Source: an uncultured Bacilli bacterium (lineage in GTDB: Bacteria > Bacillota_I > Bacilli_A > ML615J-28 > CAG-313). Taken from it: DNA of 52,423 nucleotides. Positions within the stretch are counted from its first letter, which is position 1. Each line of letters begins with the position of its first letter. This document shows positions 24,063 through 32,314 of this stretch, one piece after another. Both the position numbers and the translations under genes were made by a program. Where the stretch lies: contig CANQDG010000011.1 of NCBI GenBank assembly GCA_947591495.1, positions 1-52,423 of the forward strand. The letters run 5' to 3'. The notes beneath the pieces were generated by a model, which made no database searches, was not told where the DNA came from, and saw only the letters and a list, made by a program, of their open reading frames with translations.

Positions 24063-24665
24063 ATGAATTATGCTTACATTAGAGTTTCTACCAAGGAACA
24101 AAAAATTGACCGACAATATAAAGAGGTCAAAGAATTTATTAGTGATGATAAATATATCTATATTGATAAAGAATCAGGAAAAGATTTTAATCGAACTAAT
24201 TATCAACGATTAATAAAAAGATTAAAAGAAAACGATTTGTTAGTAATTAAATCAATTGATAGACTTGGTAGAAATTATAAAATGATTATTGATGAATGGA
24301 CTAGAATTACTAAAGATATCAAAGCTGATATTAAGGTGCTTGATATGCCTCTTTTAGATACAAGAATTGATAATAAAAATTTAGTAGGAACACTTATTAG
24401 TGATATTGTTTTACAATTATTAAGTTTTGTGGCAGAAAATGAGCGAATTAATATTAAAACAAGACAAGCTGAAGGAATTAAAATTGCTAAAGAAAAAGGG
24501 ATAAAGTTTGGTAGACCTAAACTTATTTTATCAACTAGTGCTAATGATATTTTAAAAAAATATCTAAATAAAGAGTTAACGTGTAATCAAGCAATTAATT
24601 TGATTGGTGTATCACGTGGAACTTTTTTTAAGCTTGCTAAAAGAAAAAATTCTGATACCTTTTAG
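24063..24665 (+). CDS. Serine recombinase (resolvase/invertase family)
   Basis: 200 residues, the length of small resolvases and invertases. The catalytic serine is Ser9 in YIRVSTKEQ; the conserved arginines are in IDRLGRNYK (about 66-74), and the E-helix region contains FVAENERINIKTRQAEGI. The C-terminal helix-turn-helix follows (CNQAINLIGVSRGTFFKLAK). Such enzymes invert or resolve DNA between two dyad sites. The candidate sites are the palindromes at 23838-23855 and 23957-23986 just upstream. It is divergent from the LRR lipoprotein gene. GGAGG is present but 11 nt from the ATG, so translation may be modest. The stop lies in the terminator hairpin. Confidence 0.93.
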   Translation: MNYAYIRVSTKEQKIDRQYKEVKEFISDDKYIYIDKESGKDFNRTNYQRLIKRLKENDLLVIKSIDRLGRNYKMIIDEWTRITKDIKADIKVLDMPLLDTRIDNKNLVGTLISDIVLQLLSFVAENERINIKTRQAEGIKIAKEKGIKFGRPKLILSTSANDILKKYLNKELTCNQAINLIGVSRGTFFKLAKRKNSDTF

Positions 24666-24680
24666 TACCAGAATATTTCT
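24649..24680 (+). terminator. Terminator of the recombinase gene
   Basis: ATTCTGATAC (24649-24658) pairs with GTACCAGAAT (24665-24674) with one mismatch; a T-rich tract follows. The TAG stop codon (24663-24665) lies in the loop and at the start of the right arm. Confidence 0.65.
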
Positions 24681-24685
24681 TTTTA

Positions 24686-24752
<67 letters not shown>

Positions 24753-24762
<10 letters not shown>

Positions 24763-25406
24763 AATTTTTGTTCAGAGGTAATACGATAAGAATCCTTCAT
24801 TTTCGAAATAGCTTTTTGATATACAGATAAAGACATTTCTTTTATTTCATTTAAATGTGCATATAATAAATCAAAATTATAACTTGCCATTGTACAAATA
24901 AGCCAAGCGCATCCCATATCAATATAATAATTACCATATTGAATATCTTTTAACATCGATAAAATTTCTTCATATGGTAATACTTTAACAAAGTATTTAT
25001 TCAAAAAAATTATACCACAACGAACCATCATATCATCTTGTTTTAATAAATATTGAATTATTGTAAGTAGTGTTTGATATTCATTTTTCTTAAAATTAGT
25101 GTTGCAAACAAAAGTATCACATGTTAACCAATTATCTAATTTTTTAGTAAAATTAATTAAATAATGATAATACTTTTCATCTTTAATTTTACCTAATTTA
25201 TTTAAAAACATTCCATATAAAACATCTTGTTCAACATATTGATTTAATGGTATTTGATCTAAAAGATTATAAGTAATATCATGATTTTTGACAAATGTTT
25301 TAATTAGAGGTATTTTAATTCCTAAAAAAGGAATTTTAGTTGGTGTAATTTTTTTAGAAAAAGCAACTGATTTAGGATCTTTTAATTGATAAAATTCTTC
25401 TAACAT
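24753..25406 (-). CDS. DNA alkylation repair protein, AlkD-like HEAT-repeat fold
   Basis: 217 residues, mostly paired helices. The C-terminal half matches the family closely: NYYIDMGCAWLICTMA (about 163-178), then YQKAISKMKDSYRIT at the end, the stretch lining the DNA cleft in AlkD-type glycosylases. AlkD removes bulky or cationic alkylated bases without base flipping; family members vary in substrate, so the exact lesion is open. GGTGAT ribosome-binding site. The last ten bases, including the TAG stop, are also the 5' end of the tRNA-Arg gene. Confidence 0.85.
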
Positions 25407-25473
25407 TTTTTATCACCATTAATATTATAACTTATTTTTACTAATTTGTCCAAAATTATATCTTTGTAAACTA

Positions 25474-25507
25474 AAAAAATGAGAAAACAAAATGATTCTC
25501 ATTTTTT
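25474..25507. terminator. Terminator after the YdcC/GerS-like gene
   Basis: A 12-bp stem (25474-25485 with 25496-25507; AAAAAATGAGAA/TTCTCATTTTTT) and a 10-nt loop, with T runs on both strands. It separates the lipoprotein gene from the AlkD-like gene. Confidence 0.85.
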
Positions 25508-25534
25508 AAAATATTTGTTGACTTTTTTACTATA

Positions 25535-26539
25535 TTACTTAATATCTGATGTCTTTAATGATTCACCCATTTTAATCATCTCAAAGACTTCAACTTCATT
25601 AGAAGCAATGGTGTATTGGATTCCTTCTGAATAAAAAGTAATATTATTAGAATTAATAAAGGTAAAAACTCCACCCATAACATATATATCACCATTAACA
25701 TATTCAACCGTTGGCATATCATCATCATTAATAAATTTTTGAATAATCGTATAATTAGATGTTCCGCCAAATTTCATTACCGCAAATTTATTAAGCGTAT
25801 CACCCGTAATAGCTTCTTCTTTAAGGGAAGTTCCTTCTGGATAATAAGTAGGATAATTAACCATTCTTTCATAAGTTAAGGGATTTTCTTTGTAATAAAC
25901 ATTTAAAGTTTCTAATGATTCCGTGGCTTTAAAAATTGATGGATCAATTTCTAAATCAGTTTCGATTGATTCAACCACAAATCGGCTTAAAAGATTACGA
26001 TTGCTATCGTAAATTAAAACTTCTTTAGGCATTTTATTTTCATCAAAAATAATTTTTTGAATTGTATTTTCATCACCATTAAATAACTTTGCTTTTAATT
26101 CTAAAATAGTATTATTTCCTTCTTTTGTGGTTATCATATTATTATCAGTAATTATGTCATTACTAATTGATTGTAATAAATATGGATAACTAGAATTAGT
26201 TGGCCATGATGAATTTACTTTAAATGTTTTATTGATACTTGGAACAAGTACAAATACACCATTTTCGTTTTTAATCATTATTTGAGTTTCAATCGTATTG
26301 GGATTTTGTAATTCTACTCGATATAAATTAGGAGATTTATAATAAGTAGTAATATTACATTCTTTTGTGCCACTTGGAAAATTGGATTCTAATTTACCTT
26401 TTAATTTGTAACTTTTTAATTTGTTAACAATTTCTGGAAAAGTTTGTTCAACTGGTTTGTTTTTTTTACAACTTGTAATAAAAAGTCCCGTTATAAATAA
26501 ACATAGCAACAAACATAATCTAAATATTAATTTTTTCAT
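25535..26539 (-). CDS. YdcC/GerS-type sporulation lipoprotein (LolA-like fold)
   Basis: 334 residues. Signal peptide with lipobox LFITSC (Cys24). The LolA-like half-barrel has the block YKSPNLYRVELQNP near 67, then FVLVPSINKTFKVNSSWPTN (about 96-115), which is characteristic of Bacillus YdcC and clostridial GerS. YdcC is made in the mother cell during sporulation and GerS is needed for cortex processing and germination in Clostridioides. With the SASP gene and whiA this supports a spore-forming host. An extra C-terminal part (about 225-334) is likely another LolA-related half. GAGGTAA ribosome-binding site 7 nt upstream; I found no convincing sigma-E promoter. Confidence 0.85.
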   Translation of the reverse strand: MKKLIFRLCLLLCLFITGLFITSCKKNKPVEQTFPEIVNKLKSYKLKGKLESNFPSGTKECNITTYYKSPNLYRVELQNPNTIETQIMIKNENGVFVLVPSINKTFKVNSSWPTNSSYPYLLQSISNDIITDNNMITTKEGNNTILELKAKLFNGDENTIQKIIFDENKMPKEVLIYDSNRNLLSRFVVESIETDLEIDPSIFKATESLETLNVYYKENPLTYERMVNYPTYYPEGTSLKEEAITGDTLNKFAVMKFGGTSNYTIIQKFINDDDMPTVEYVNGDIYVMGGVFTFINSNNITFYSEGIQYTIASNEVEVFEMIKMGESLKTSDIK

Positions 26540-26694
26540 AGCATTACCTCACTTGTTAGATTTTATTCATTCTATAACAAAAAAATTACAAAAATAATAA
26601 TAAATTTTTAATTATTCACTATTTTTTACCACTAGTATTTTTATGATATTCGGTTAAAATAATAATGTAAATTTGTAATAGGAGGTAATTTATT

Positions 26695-26928
26695 GTGAAA
26701 ATATTACGAAATATAGCTTTAGTATTCTTAATCATTGGTGGCTTAAACTGGGGATTAGTTGGTCTATTTGACTTTAACCTTGTTGCATTCCTATTTGATG
26801 GATTTAGCGTAATTATTTCGCGTATTATATATTCAATTGTAGGTATTGCCGCAGTGATTGCTGCAGTAGCTTGGGCTATTCCTGATGAAGATAAAGAGTA
26901 TTCCTATAAGCATAGTTACGATGCATAA
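26695..26928 (+). CDS. DUF378 small membrane protein
   Basis: 77 residues with a GTG start and GGAGG 9 nt upstream. Two membrane helices: the first contains the family signature GGLNWGLVGLFDFNLVAFLF, the second IVGIAAVIAAVAWAI. The tail is charged. DUF378 proteins are widespread in bacteria and have no established function. Monocistronic, divergent from the YdcC/GerS-like gene and followed by a strong terminator. Confidence 0.9.
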   Translation: MKILRNIALVFLIIGGLNWGLVGLFDFNLVAFLFDGFSVIISRIIYSIVGIAAVIAAVAWAIPDEDKEYSYKHSYDA

Positions 26929-26940
26929 CAAGTTTATGTA

Positions 26941-26976
26941 AAAAAATTAAAGGCCTAAAAAGGTCTTTAATTTTTT
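26941..26976. terminator. Bidirectional terminator after the DUF378 gene
   Basis: A 16-bp stem (26941-26956 with 26961-26976, one G-T pair) and an AAAA loop, with A and T runs on the two sides. It serves the DUF378 gene on plus and the COG2865-like gene on minus. Confidence 0.88.
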
Positions 26977-26992
26977 AGTTTATATTAATTTG

Positions 26993-27895
26993 TTAATCTA
27001 TTTTTTGTATTTCCCAGTATCCTTCTTTTTTAGAACCTACTCTTTTTAATAAACCTTTTTCAGTAAGAACTTTTATATTTCTTCTAATTGTTTCTTCTGA
27101 TCTATTAAGTTTTATTGCAAGTTTAGCATAAGTAATATTGGGATTAGCGGCAATTTCTTTTAATATTATTTCTTTGATGTTATTTAATTTAACATCAACA
27201 TTTTTATTGTTATTTTCATCATTATAATTTAAATTTGGTAATTCAACTCTAAAGAAATTAAAGGTAATATCCCAATAAACCGCTTTATTATATGGTTTGT
27301 AGGCATTAATAATACGTGGTAAACCTGTACCATAGTTTTCAATAAATTTTAATCTATATAAAATATTTACTAATTTAGGATTCCGATAAGTTTGCTTACC
27401 CTTCATTATTTCTTCGAAAGTTCCATCATAAATTCCACCTGGCGAAGTAATAACACATTTGTCTTCAAAAAATTCAATTTTTATATTACTAGCCCATGAA
27501 TAATCAGCATGAGCAAAAGCGTTTAAAATAGCCTCTCTTAATGATGAACCCGGAAATGATTCAGTTTCTACCCTTTGGGCTTTACCAGGAATTATTTTAG
27601 CAGAAATAATATTCTGTGCTTCTGCAAATTTTAATACTTGATCACAAATGAAAATAATTGAACCTGTATATTCTTTTTTAATTTTAAAATCTAAATTTTG
27701 ATCATATATTGCCGTTTTTACAATGTAAGGATTTTGATCAGAAAGTAATAATCCTAAATTAGTATATAGTCCATTGGTATTTTTAATTCCTAAGGCTATT
27801 TCTTTATTTTCAACTTCTAAATATTTGTATTTAGCAAAAATCGCAAAATCAGTAAATGTTAAATCTTGATTAGGTGATACGATATCCTCATACAT
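26993..27895 (-). CDS. COG2865-type ATP-binding protein, lacking the N-terminal AlbA_2 domain
   Basis: 300 residues. GHKL-type ATPase core with N box REAILNAFAHADYSW (about 119-133), G1 box VITSPGG and G2 box ENYGTGLPRI; then an Asn-rich linker (NDENNNKNVDVKLNN) and a winged helix (YAKLAIKLNRSEETIRRNIK). These proteins usually have about 450-500 residues and begin with an AlbA_2/Schlafen-like domain; here the frame begins in the region after it, with in-frame stops upstream and no ribosome-binding site. It is probably a 5'-truncated gene, perhaps a pseudogene. Repeats just upstream (27969-28015) look like NVGI-type coding debris from the same family. Confidence 0.75.
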   Translation of the reverse strand: MYEDIVSPNQDLTFTDFAIFAKYKYLEVENKEIALGIKNTNGLYTNLGLLLSDQNPYIVKTAIYDQNLDFKIKKEYTGSIIFICDQVLKFAEAQNIISAKIIPGKAQRVETESFPGSSLREAILNAFAHADYSWASNIKIEFFEDKCVITSPGGIYDGTFEEIMKGKQTYRNPKLVNILYRLKFIENYGTGLPRIINAYKPYNKAVYWDITFNFFRVELPNLNYNDENNNKNVDVKLNNIKEIILKEIAANPNITYAKLAIKLNRSEETIRRNIKVLTEKGLLKRVGSKKEGYWEIQKID

Positions 27896-27968
27896 AATTT
27901 ATACTATATTAGGAAATTTACCTAAAATCCTTTCTCTAAAATTAATTAATTTTTTTAATAAATAATTT

Positions 27969-28015
27969 TATACCCACATTTATACCCACATTATACCCAC
28001 ATTTATACCCACATT
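27969..28015. repeat. Four tandem copies of a 12-bp unit
   Basis: TATACCCACATT occurs at 27969, 27981 (one base short), 27992 and 28004. On the minus strand it reads AATGTGGGTATA, in frame N-V-G-I. N-V-G-I repeats are typical linkers of COG2865-type proteins, one of which starts just downstream, so this may be coding debris. The missing base breaks the frame. Confidence 0.8.
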
Positions 28016-28044
28016 TTACTTTTATAAAGGGGAAAAGGTAATTT

Positions 28045-28989
28045 TTAGATATTTTTCTTTGTTACTTCTTCATAATACCGAAGTAAATCTTGGAAACAAT
28101 GACTAATACCTGACTTGGATAATTTTTTACCAAAAAGGTTACTTGAGTATTCACTTAATTCTTCAAGGGTTGATTCTGGATATTCTTCACGCATTAACGC
28201 AATTGTTTGAAGTCGGACTGGCATTGTATCAAATTTATCAATTCTTTTTAAATGTTTAATCATTTGTAATTGCTTTCTTGCAACAAGCGTTGTTCTTTTT
28301 ACATTGGCCAAATCACAATTAGCTACCCGATTTGCCATATTAGAAAAGTCACGAAAGATGCGTGAATCTTCAAAGTAAAAAACTCCGCTTGCGGCACCAA
28401 TTAAAGCAAGCATTGAAGATATCTCTTCACTTTTTTTAATATATACGACATAACTTGTTTTTCTAACTTTAATTTTAGCATTAGTAATTTGACTATTCAT
28501 TACAATTTTTTGAATGATTTGAGCAAGTTCTAAACTTTTACAAGATATTTCAAAATGATAACAATTTTTTCTTGGATCATTGATTGAACCTTTCGCAATA
28601 AACATGCCTCTAACAAAAGCATTCCGGCAAGTAGAATTTTGTAAAAGGGGATGTGTCATTTTTAACTCTACTAGTGGTGAAAGATTATATTCTTTAATGA
28701 TTTCGTTAACATAAGTGTTGATTTCTAAATAATAATATTTTAATTTGTTAATGTTTTTTTCAGTATTATATTTAATGGTTGTATCAATATCATAGTCTTG
28801 TTTTAAAATAAAATTCGCTTTTTGAATGAGGGAAAGTATATATGATTTTACAACAATTTTGGGTTTACTTTGACTAATAACAATGCTACTACTACCTTGT
28901 AAAATACCTAGTAACATTGCTTTTTGCGTTTCTTTACTTTCATCTTCTAAAGAAAGTAATTCTTTTTTTACTTCACTAGCAAAACTCAT
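28045..28989 (-). CDS. whiA: DNA-binding protein WhiA
   Basis: 314 residues. An N-terminal LAGLIDADG-like part (about 1-200; CRNAFVRGMFIAKGSINDP carries the family signature) and a C-terminal helix-turn-helix part with the conserved NCDLANVKRTT and SKSGISHCFQDL. WhiA controls sporulation septation in Streptomyces; in Bacillus it influences division and chromosome segregation. It starts 1 bp after trxB. In Bacillus and relatives the order trxB-rapZ-glmR-whiA is common; here rapZ and glmR are missing between trxB and whiA. The ribosome-binding site is weak, suggesting coupling. Confidence 0.95.
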   Translation of the reverse strand: MSFASEVKKELLSLEDESKETQKAMLLGILQGSSSIVISQSKPKIVVKSYILSLIQKANFILKQDYDIDTTIKYNTEKNINKLKYYYLEINTYVNEIIKEYNLSPLVELKMTHPLLQNSTCRNAFVRGMFIAKGSINDPRKNCYHFEISCKSLELAQIIQKIVMNSQITNAKIKVRKTSYVVYIKKSEEISSMLALIGAASGVFYFEDSRIFRDFSNMANRVANCDLANVKRTTLVARKQLQMIKHLKRIDKFDTMPVRLQTIALMREEYPESTLEELSEYSSNLFGKKLSKSGISHCFQDLLRYYEEVTKKNI

Positions 28990-28990
28990 A

Positions 28991-29893
28991 TTAAATATTC
29001 TTTATAATAGCAGAAGCACAGATCATTCCATCATAAACAGCTGTAATTATTTGTTTAATTTCTTTAGAAATGCAATCCCCTGCTGCATATAATCCTTTTA
29101 TTTTTGTTTCACAATTATTATCAACCTTGATATATTTATTATCATCTAAGATATTAAAGTTTTCAAGAATAACAGAAGATGGAATAAAGCCTATGTATAT
29201 ATATGCACCATCAACGAAAAGTTCTTGAGTTGAACCATCATGGACATGTTTGATACATACTTTTTCTAATAATTGATTACCATCAAAACCAGTAATTTCA
29301 TAATTTTCTAATATTTTAATTTTATGATTTTTTCTAACTTTATCAATTAGATATTCTTCCGCATGTAATTCGTTGCCTCTTGCAATAATGGTGACTTTGC
29401 GACAAATTCTTGCAAGATATAAAGCACTTTCTAAAGCCGAATTGCCACTACCAATTACAACAACTTCTTTTTCACTATAAAAACTACCATCACATACTGC
29501 ACAATAACTAATACCACGACCAACAAATTCTTTCTCGTTTCTAACGTTTAATAATTTAGCAATCGAGCCAGCTGCCCAAATGACTTTTTTAGTTTCATAA
29601 CTAGCCTTTTTTGTATGCACAATAAAAGTATCATCAGCTCTTTTTTCAATTTTAATTACCTCGGAGAATTTATATGGTATTTGAAATTTTTTAGTCTGTT
29701 TATACATTTTAATGGCTAAGTCGGCACCAATATTTTCAACGCATCCAGGATAATTATCAATTTGCATTGCAATATTTAATTTACCACCGGGAGTTTCTTT
29801 TTCAATAATCATAATATCAAGATTAGCACGCTTAAGTGTTAATGCAGCGGACATTCCTGCTGGTCCTGAACCACATATTATTACATCATACAT
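28991..29893 (-). CDS. trxB: Thioredoxin reductase
   Basis: 300 residues, two Rossmann domains. FAD-binding GSGPAGMSAALTLKRA at the start, redox pair Cys-Ala-Val-Cys in SYCAVCDGSF (about 133-142), NAD(P)-binding GSGNSALESALYLAR, and the FAD-closing GLYAAGDCISKEI near the end. It reduces thioredoxin with NADPH and supports protein thiol balance and ribonucleotide reduction. Gene order lgt-HAD-trxB-whiA matches Bacillota chromosomes. No thioredoxin gene is in the window. Confidence 0.94.
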   Translation of the reverse strand: MYDVIICGSGPAGMSAALTLKRANLDIMIIEKETPGGKLNIAMQIDNYPGCVENIGADLAIKMYKQTKKFQIPYKFSEVIKIEKRADDTFIVHTKKASYETKKVIWAAGSIAKLLNVRNEKEFVGRGISYCAVCDGSFYSEKEVVVIGSGNSALESALYLARICRKVTIIARGNELHAEEYLIDKVRKNHKIKILENYEITGFDGNQLLEKVCIKHVHDGSTQELFVDGAYIYIGFIPSSVILENFNILDDNKYIKVDNNCETKIKGLYAAGDCISKEIKQIITAVYDGMICASAIIKNI

Positions 29894-29897
29894 AAAA

Positions 29898-30551
29898 TTA
29901 TTCTCCTAAAATCCTTAATATTTCTTGTGGTTCATCAACGATATAACTTGCGTTATGTTTCTCGAAGTCTATTCTTTTTGTTTTACACCACGTAACACCA
30001 ATGGTTTTGATATTGGCATTTTGACCAGTTTCAATATCAATGATACTATCACCAATCATTATTGCCTCATTCGTATGATAGTGTTTTAAAACTTGATAGA
30101 TGCCATCAGGATTAGGTTTAGCTGCTTGCATTTTTTCTGCACCTATAATTAAATCAAAGTATTTATCAAGATGACAAATTTTAAGTCCCATCATTACGGA
30201 TTCGGTTACTTTATTAGAAACAATGGTTAAAAGATAACCTTGTTTTTTTAATGTTTTGAGTAAAGCTTCCATACCATCATAAGCTTTGATATAACTACTC
30301 ATTAATTCATCATTAATTTTACGATAACAATTAATTAAAGCTTGTAAATCTGCTTGATCTTTAGCATACATCTTAAAAGTATCATCTAATAAAGGGCCAA
30401 AAAAGCGATGTGCCTCATCAAGAGTTAAATGATACTCTGGTCGCATAATTTCAAAAGTTTTAAAAACCGTTTTTTCAATTAACAAAAAAGTATCTAAAAC
30501 AGTTCCATCACAGTCAAAAATAAGAACTTTATTCGCCTGGTTGATCCTCAT
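29898..30551 (-). CDS. HAD phosphatase (PpaX/Gph-like)
   Basis: 217 residues from ATG 30551, which has GAGGA 8-9 nt upstream. HAD motifs: FDCDGTVLDT (about 12-21), the threonine-serine stretch LLTIVSNKV, lysine in AAKPNPDG, and GDSIIDIETG. In Bacillus, ppaX (P-Ser-HPr phosphatase) sits right after lgt, so that activity is possible; phosphoglycolate phosphatase is the alternative. hprK is not in this window. The start lies within a 15-bp repeat shared with the end of lgt, giving three in-frame ATGs, each with its own GAGGA; the last is preferred because it overlaps lgt least (23 bp). Confidence 0.85.
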   Translation of the reverse strand: MRINQANKVLIFDCDGTVLDTFLLIEKTVFKTFEIMRPEYHLTLDEAHRFFGPLLDDTFKMYAKDQADLQALINCYRKINDELMSSYIKAYDGMEALLKTLKKQGYLLTIVSNKVTESVMMGLKICHLDKYFDLIIGAEKMQAAKPNPDGIYQVLKHYHTNEAIMIGDSIIDIETGQNANIKTIGVTWCKTKRIDFEKHNASYIVDEPQEILRILGE

Positions 30552-31659
30552 TTGATGTATCCTCATTTGATGTATCCTCATTATTAGAATCTTTTTGCTT
30601 TTTCTTCTTAAAGAAATTAATAATTTTTTCAAAGAAGTAAGGTTCAATTGGCGTTTCATATCCTTCTTCCATGAGTGATGATTCTTTTGAATAAAGTGCC
30701 TCTTTACATGGAATCATCTTATATTTAACAATTCGGCGAATAATCATAAAGGCAAGTCCTGCCACAATACAACAGCCAGAAACTACTTCAGCAATTTTAA
30801 TACCCGTATTACCAATTACAAGTGGATCAGTTCGCATAGTTTCAATGAAGAATCGCACAATTCCATACCATATTAAATAAAAACTAATACCATCACCAAC
30901 AACTACTTTTTTCCAATATTTTCTTACAATCATATAGACTGTAAGACCAAATAAATTAGCAAGTGATTCAAAATAGAAAGTTGGATAATAATATCCTGGA
31001 CAAATCCATCCTTCTGCTACATTGTGTTCTACATACATCCTATCAATTATGAATTTAGGGACTAATAAATGTGATAATGCATCACGCTGAGCTTGAAGAA
31101 TATCATCAGGTAAAACGGTAGTTGAAGTAAGCTCATTTATATTAAGTCCAGCAACTTTTACAAGGCCACCAAATGCTTCTTGATTGGCAAAATTTCCCCA
31201 TCTACCAACTACTTGTGCAAACATAATAAGCGGCATAACAATTTCAAAAATATAAATTAATTTAACATGTTTAATTTTACAATAAATAATAACGAAAATA
31301 GCTGCTCCAATAACGCCACCATGAATAGCAAGTCCACCATCACCAGGATAAATGACTTCCCATAAGTTAGCATAATAACCACCATTAGATGCATCAAAAA
31401 TAACATAATATAGTCTTGCACCTAAAATACCAAAGAAAAGGCCTAAAACAAAACCGGTAAAAACGGTATCACTATTAACGCCTAATGGTTTAGCAAAACG
31501 ATAATATCCATATAAAGCAACTATTAAAGCACCGGTTAAAATAATGATGGCATACCATCTAACAGGATGATTAAAAATTTCAAAAGCAATCGCTGAATCA
31601 GGATCAAATTTTGGTCTTAACTCAGTTAAATATAAGACTAAGCGATGAAAAATATCCAT
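30529..31659 (-). CDS. lgt: Prolipoprotein diacylglyceryl transferase Lgt
   Basis: 376 residues, seven membrane helices. Family signatures: WYAIIILTGALI near residue 35, GDGGLAIHGGVIGA, and the central GRWGNFANQEAFGG. It transfers diacylglycerol from phosphatidylglycerol to the lipobox cysteine; substrates in this window include ZnuA, the YdcC/GerS protein and the LRR protein. The protein is longer than usual because of a cytoplasmic tail (about 320-376) with Lys-rich KKKQKD and D-T-S-N-E repeats. AAAGGA ribosome-binding site. It overlaps the HAD gene by 23 bp. Confidence 0.95.
   Translation of the reverse strand: MDIFHRLVLYLTELRPKFDPDSAIAFEIFNHPVRWYAIIILTGALIVALYGYYRFAKPLGVNSDTVFTGFVLGLFFGILGARLYYVIFDASNGGYYANLWEVIYPGDGGLAIHGGVIGAAIFVIIYCKIKHVKLIYIFEIVMPLIMFAQVVGRWGNFANQEAFGGLVKVAGLNINELTSTTVLPDDILQAQRDALSHLLVPKFIIDRMYVEHNVAEGWICPGYYYPTFYFESLANLFGLTVYMIVRKYWKKVVVGDGISFYLIWYGIVRFFIETMRTDPLVIGNTGIKIAEVVSGCCIVAGLAFMIIRRIVKYKMIPCKEALYSKESSLMEEGYETPIEPYFFEKIINFFKKKKQKDSNNEDTSNEDTSNEDQPGE
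30545..30582. repeat. 15-bp tandem repeat at the lgt/HAD overlap
   Basis: On the minus strand the unit ATGAGGATACATCAA occurs twice and a third partial time. It encodes D-T-S-N-E in lgt and M-R-I-H-Q in the HAD frame. Each unit contains a GAGGA and an ATG, so every repeat adds a potential start site while keeping both frames. Confidence 0.8.
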
Positions 31660-31681
31660 ATGTTAATCCTTTCTTAAAGTT

Positions 31682-32173
31682 TTATACTTGATTTGTTTTT
31701 AAGTTGGTTGACTCTTTCGTTTTAACTTTTTTTATACATATATATCCAATGATAACTCCGATCATATTTAAAACTATATCTAGTAAATCAAAAATTCCCC
31801 TTTTGGTTAGATACTGAGCACTTTCAATTAGTAAAATAATTAAACAAGCAATTAAAAAAGCTTTAAGGGGGAGAAGTTTTAAATACTTTAAAAGCATTCC
31901 TAAGGGGATAAATAAAAAAATATTACCAACTAAATTAATAAAAACAATGCGACTCGTAAAAATTAATTTAATCCATTTAGTAATATATAAACCATTTGTA
32001 TATCGATTAGTCGCTAAGTTATCCCGATCAAATAAGACAAAATAGCCAAGTAGAATATATATTACAAGATAAATTAATATTTTTGATGATCGATATTGAT
32101 GGGTATTTAACATCATATCAAAACAAAACCATAGCATCATAATTGATAAAATCGCAATTGCTACTAGATTCAT
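31682..32173 (-). CDS. VanZ-family membrane protein
   Basis: 163 residues with five hydrophobic segments. The VanZ pattern is NIFLFIPLGMLLKYL (about 86-100) followed by ESAQYLTKRGIFDLLDIVLN, with the conserved Glu-x-x-Q and Asp-x-x-D-x-x-x-N. VanZ gives low teicoplanin resistance in the vanA cluster; most chromosomal members have unknown function. GGAG ribosome-binding site. First gene of the vanZ-lgt-HAD-trxB-whiA run. Confidence 0.85.
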   Translation of the reverse strand: MNLVAIAILSIMMLWFCFDMMLNTHQYRSSKILIYLVIYILLGYFVLFDRDNLATNRYTNGLYITKWIKLIFTSRIVFINLVGNIFLFIPLGMLLKYLKLLPLKAFLIACLIILLIESAQYLTKRGIFDLLDIVLNMIGVIIGYICIKKVKTKESTNLKTNQV

Positions 32174-32277
32174 TATACCATATCTCCTTTTTCTTTTTGT
32201 CTTTTTTGCTATTCATATTTTATGTGATATTTATTTTTTTATAATTATTTTAAAAAGTTTAAATTTTCATATCATAA

Positions 32278-32308
32278 AAAAAAGTTTAAGATGGTCTTAA
32301 ACTTTTTT
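32278..32308 (-). terminator. Terminator of the groES-to-uvrA gene run
   Basis: A 14-bp stem (32278-32291 with 32295-32308) and a TGG loop, with A and T runs either side. It lies just after the uvrA stop. The rest of 32174-32277 is AT-rich, with nothing further recognised. Confidence 0.88.
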
Positions 32309-32314
32309 AGTTAT

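Noticed and set aside
27969-28015. Iterons of a replication origin or a CRISPR remnant
   Set aside because: Only four 12-bp units with no spacers, no replication gene nearby, and the units read as a known protein linker in one frame.
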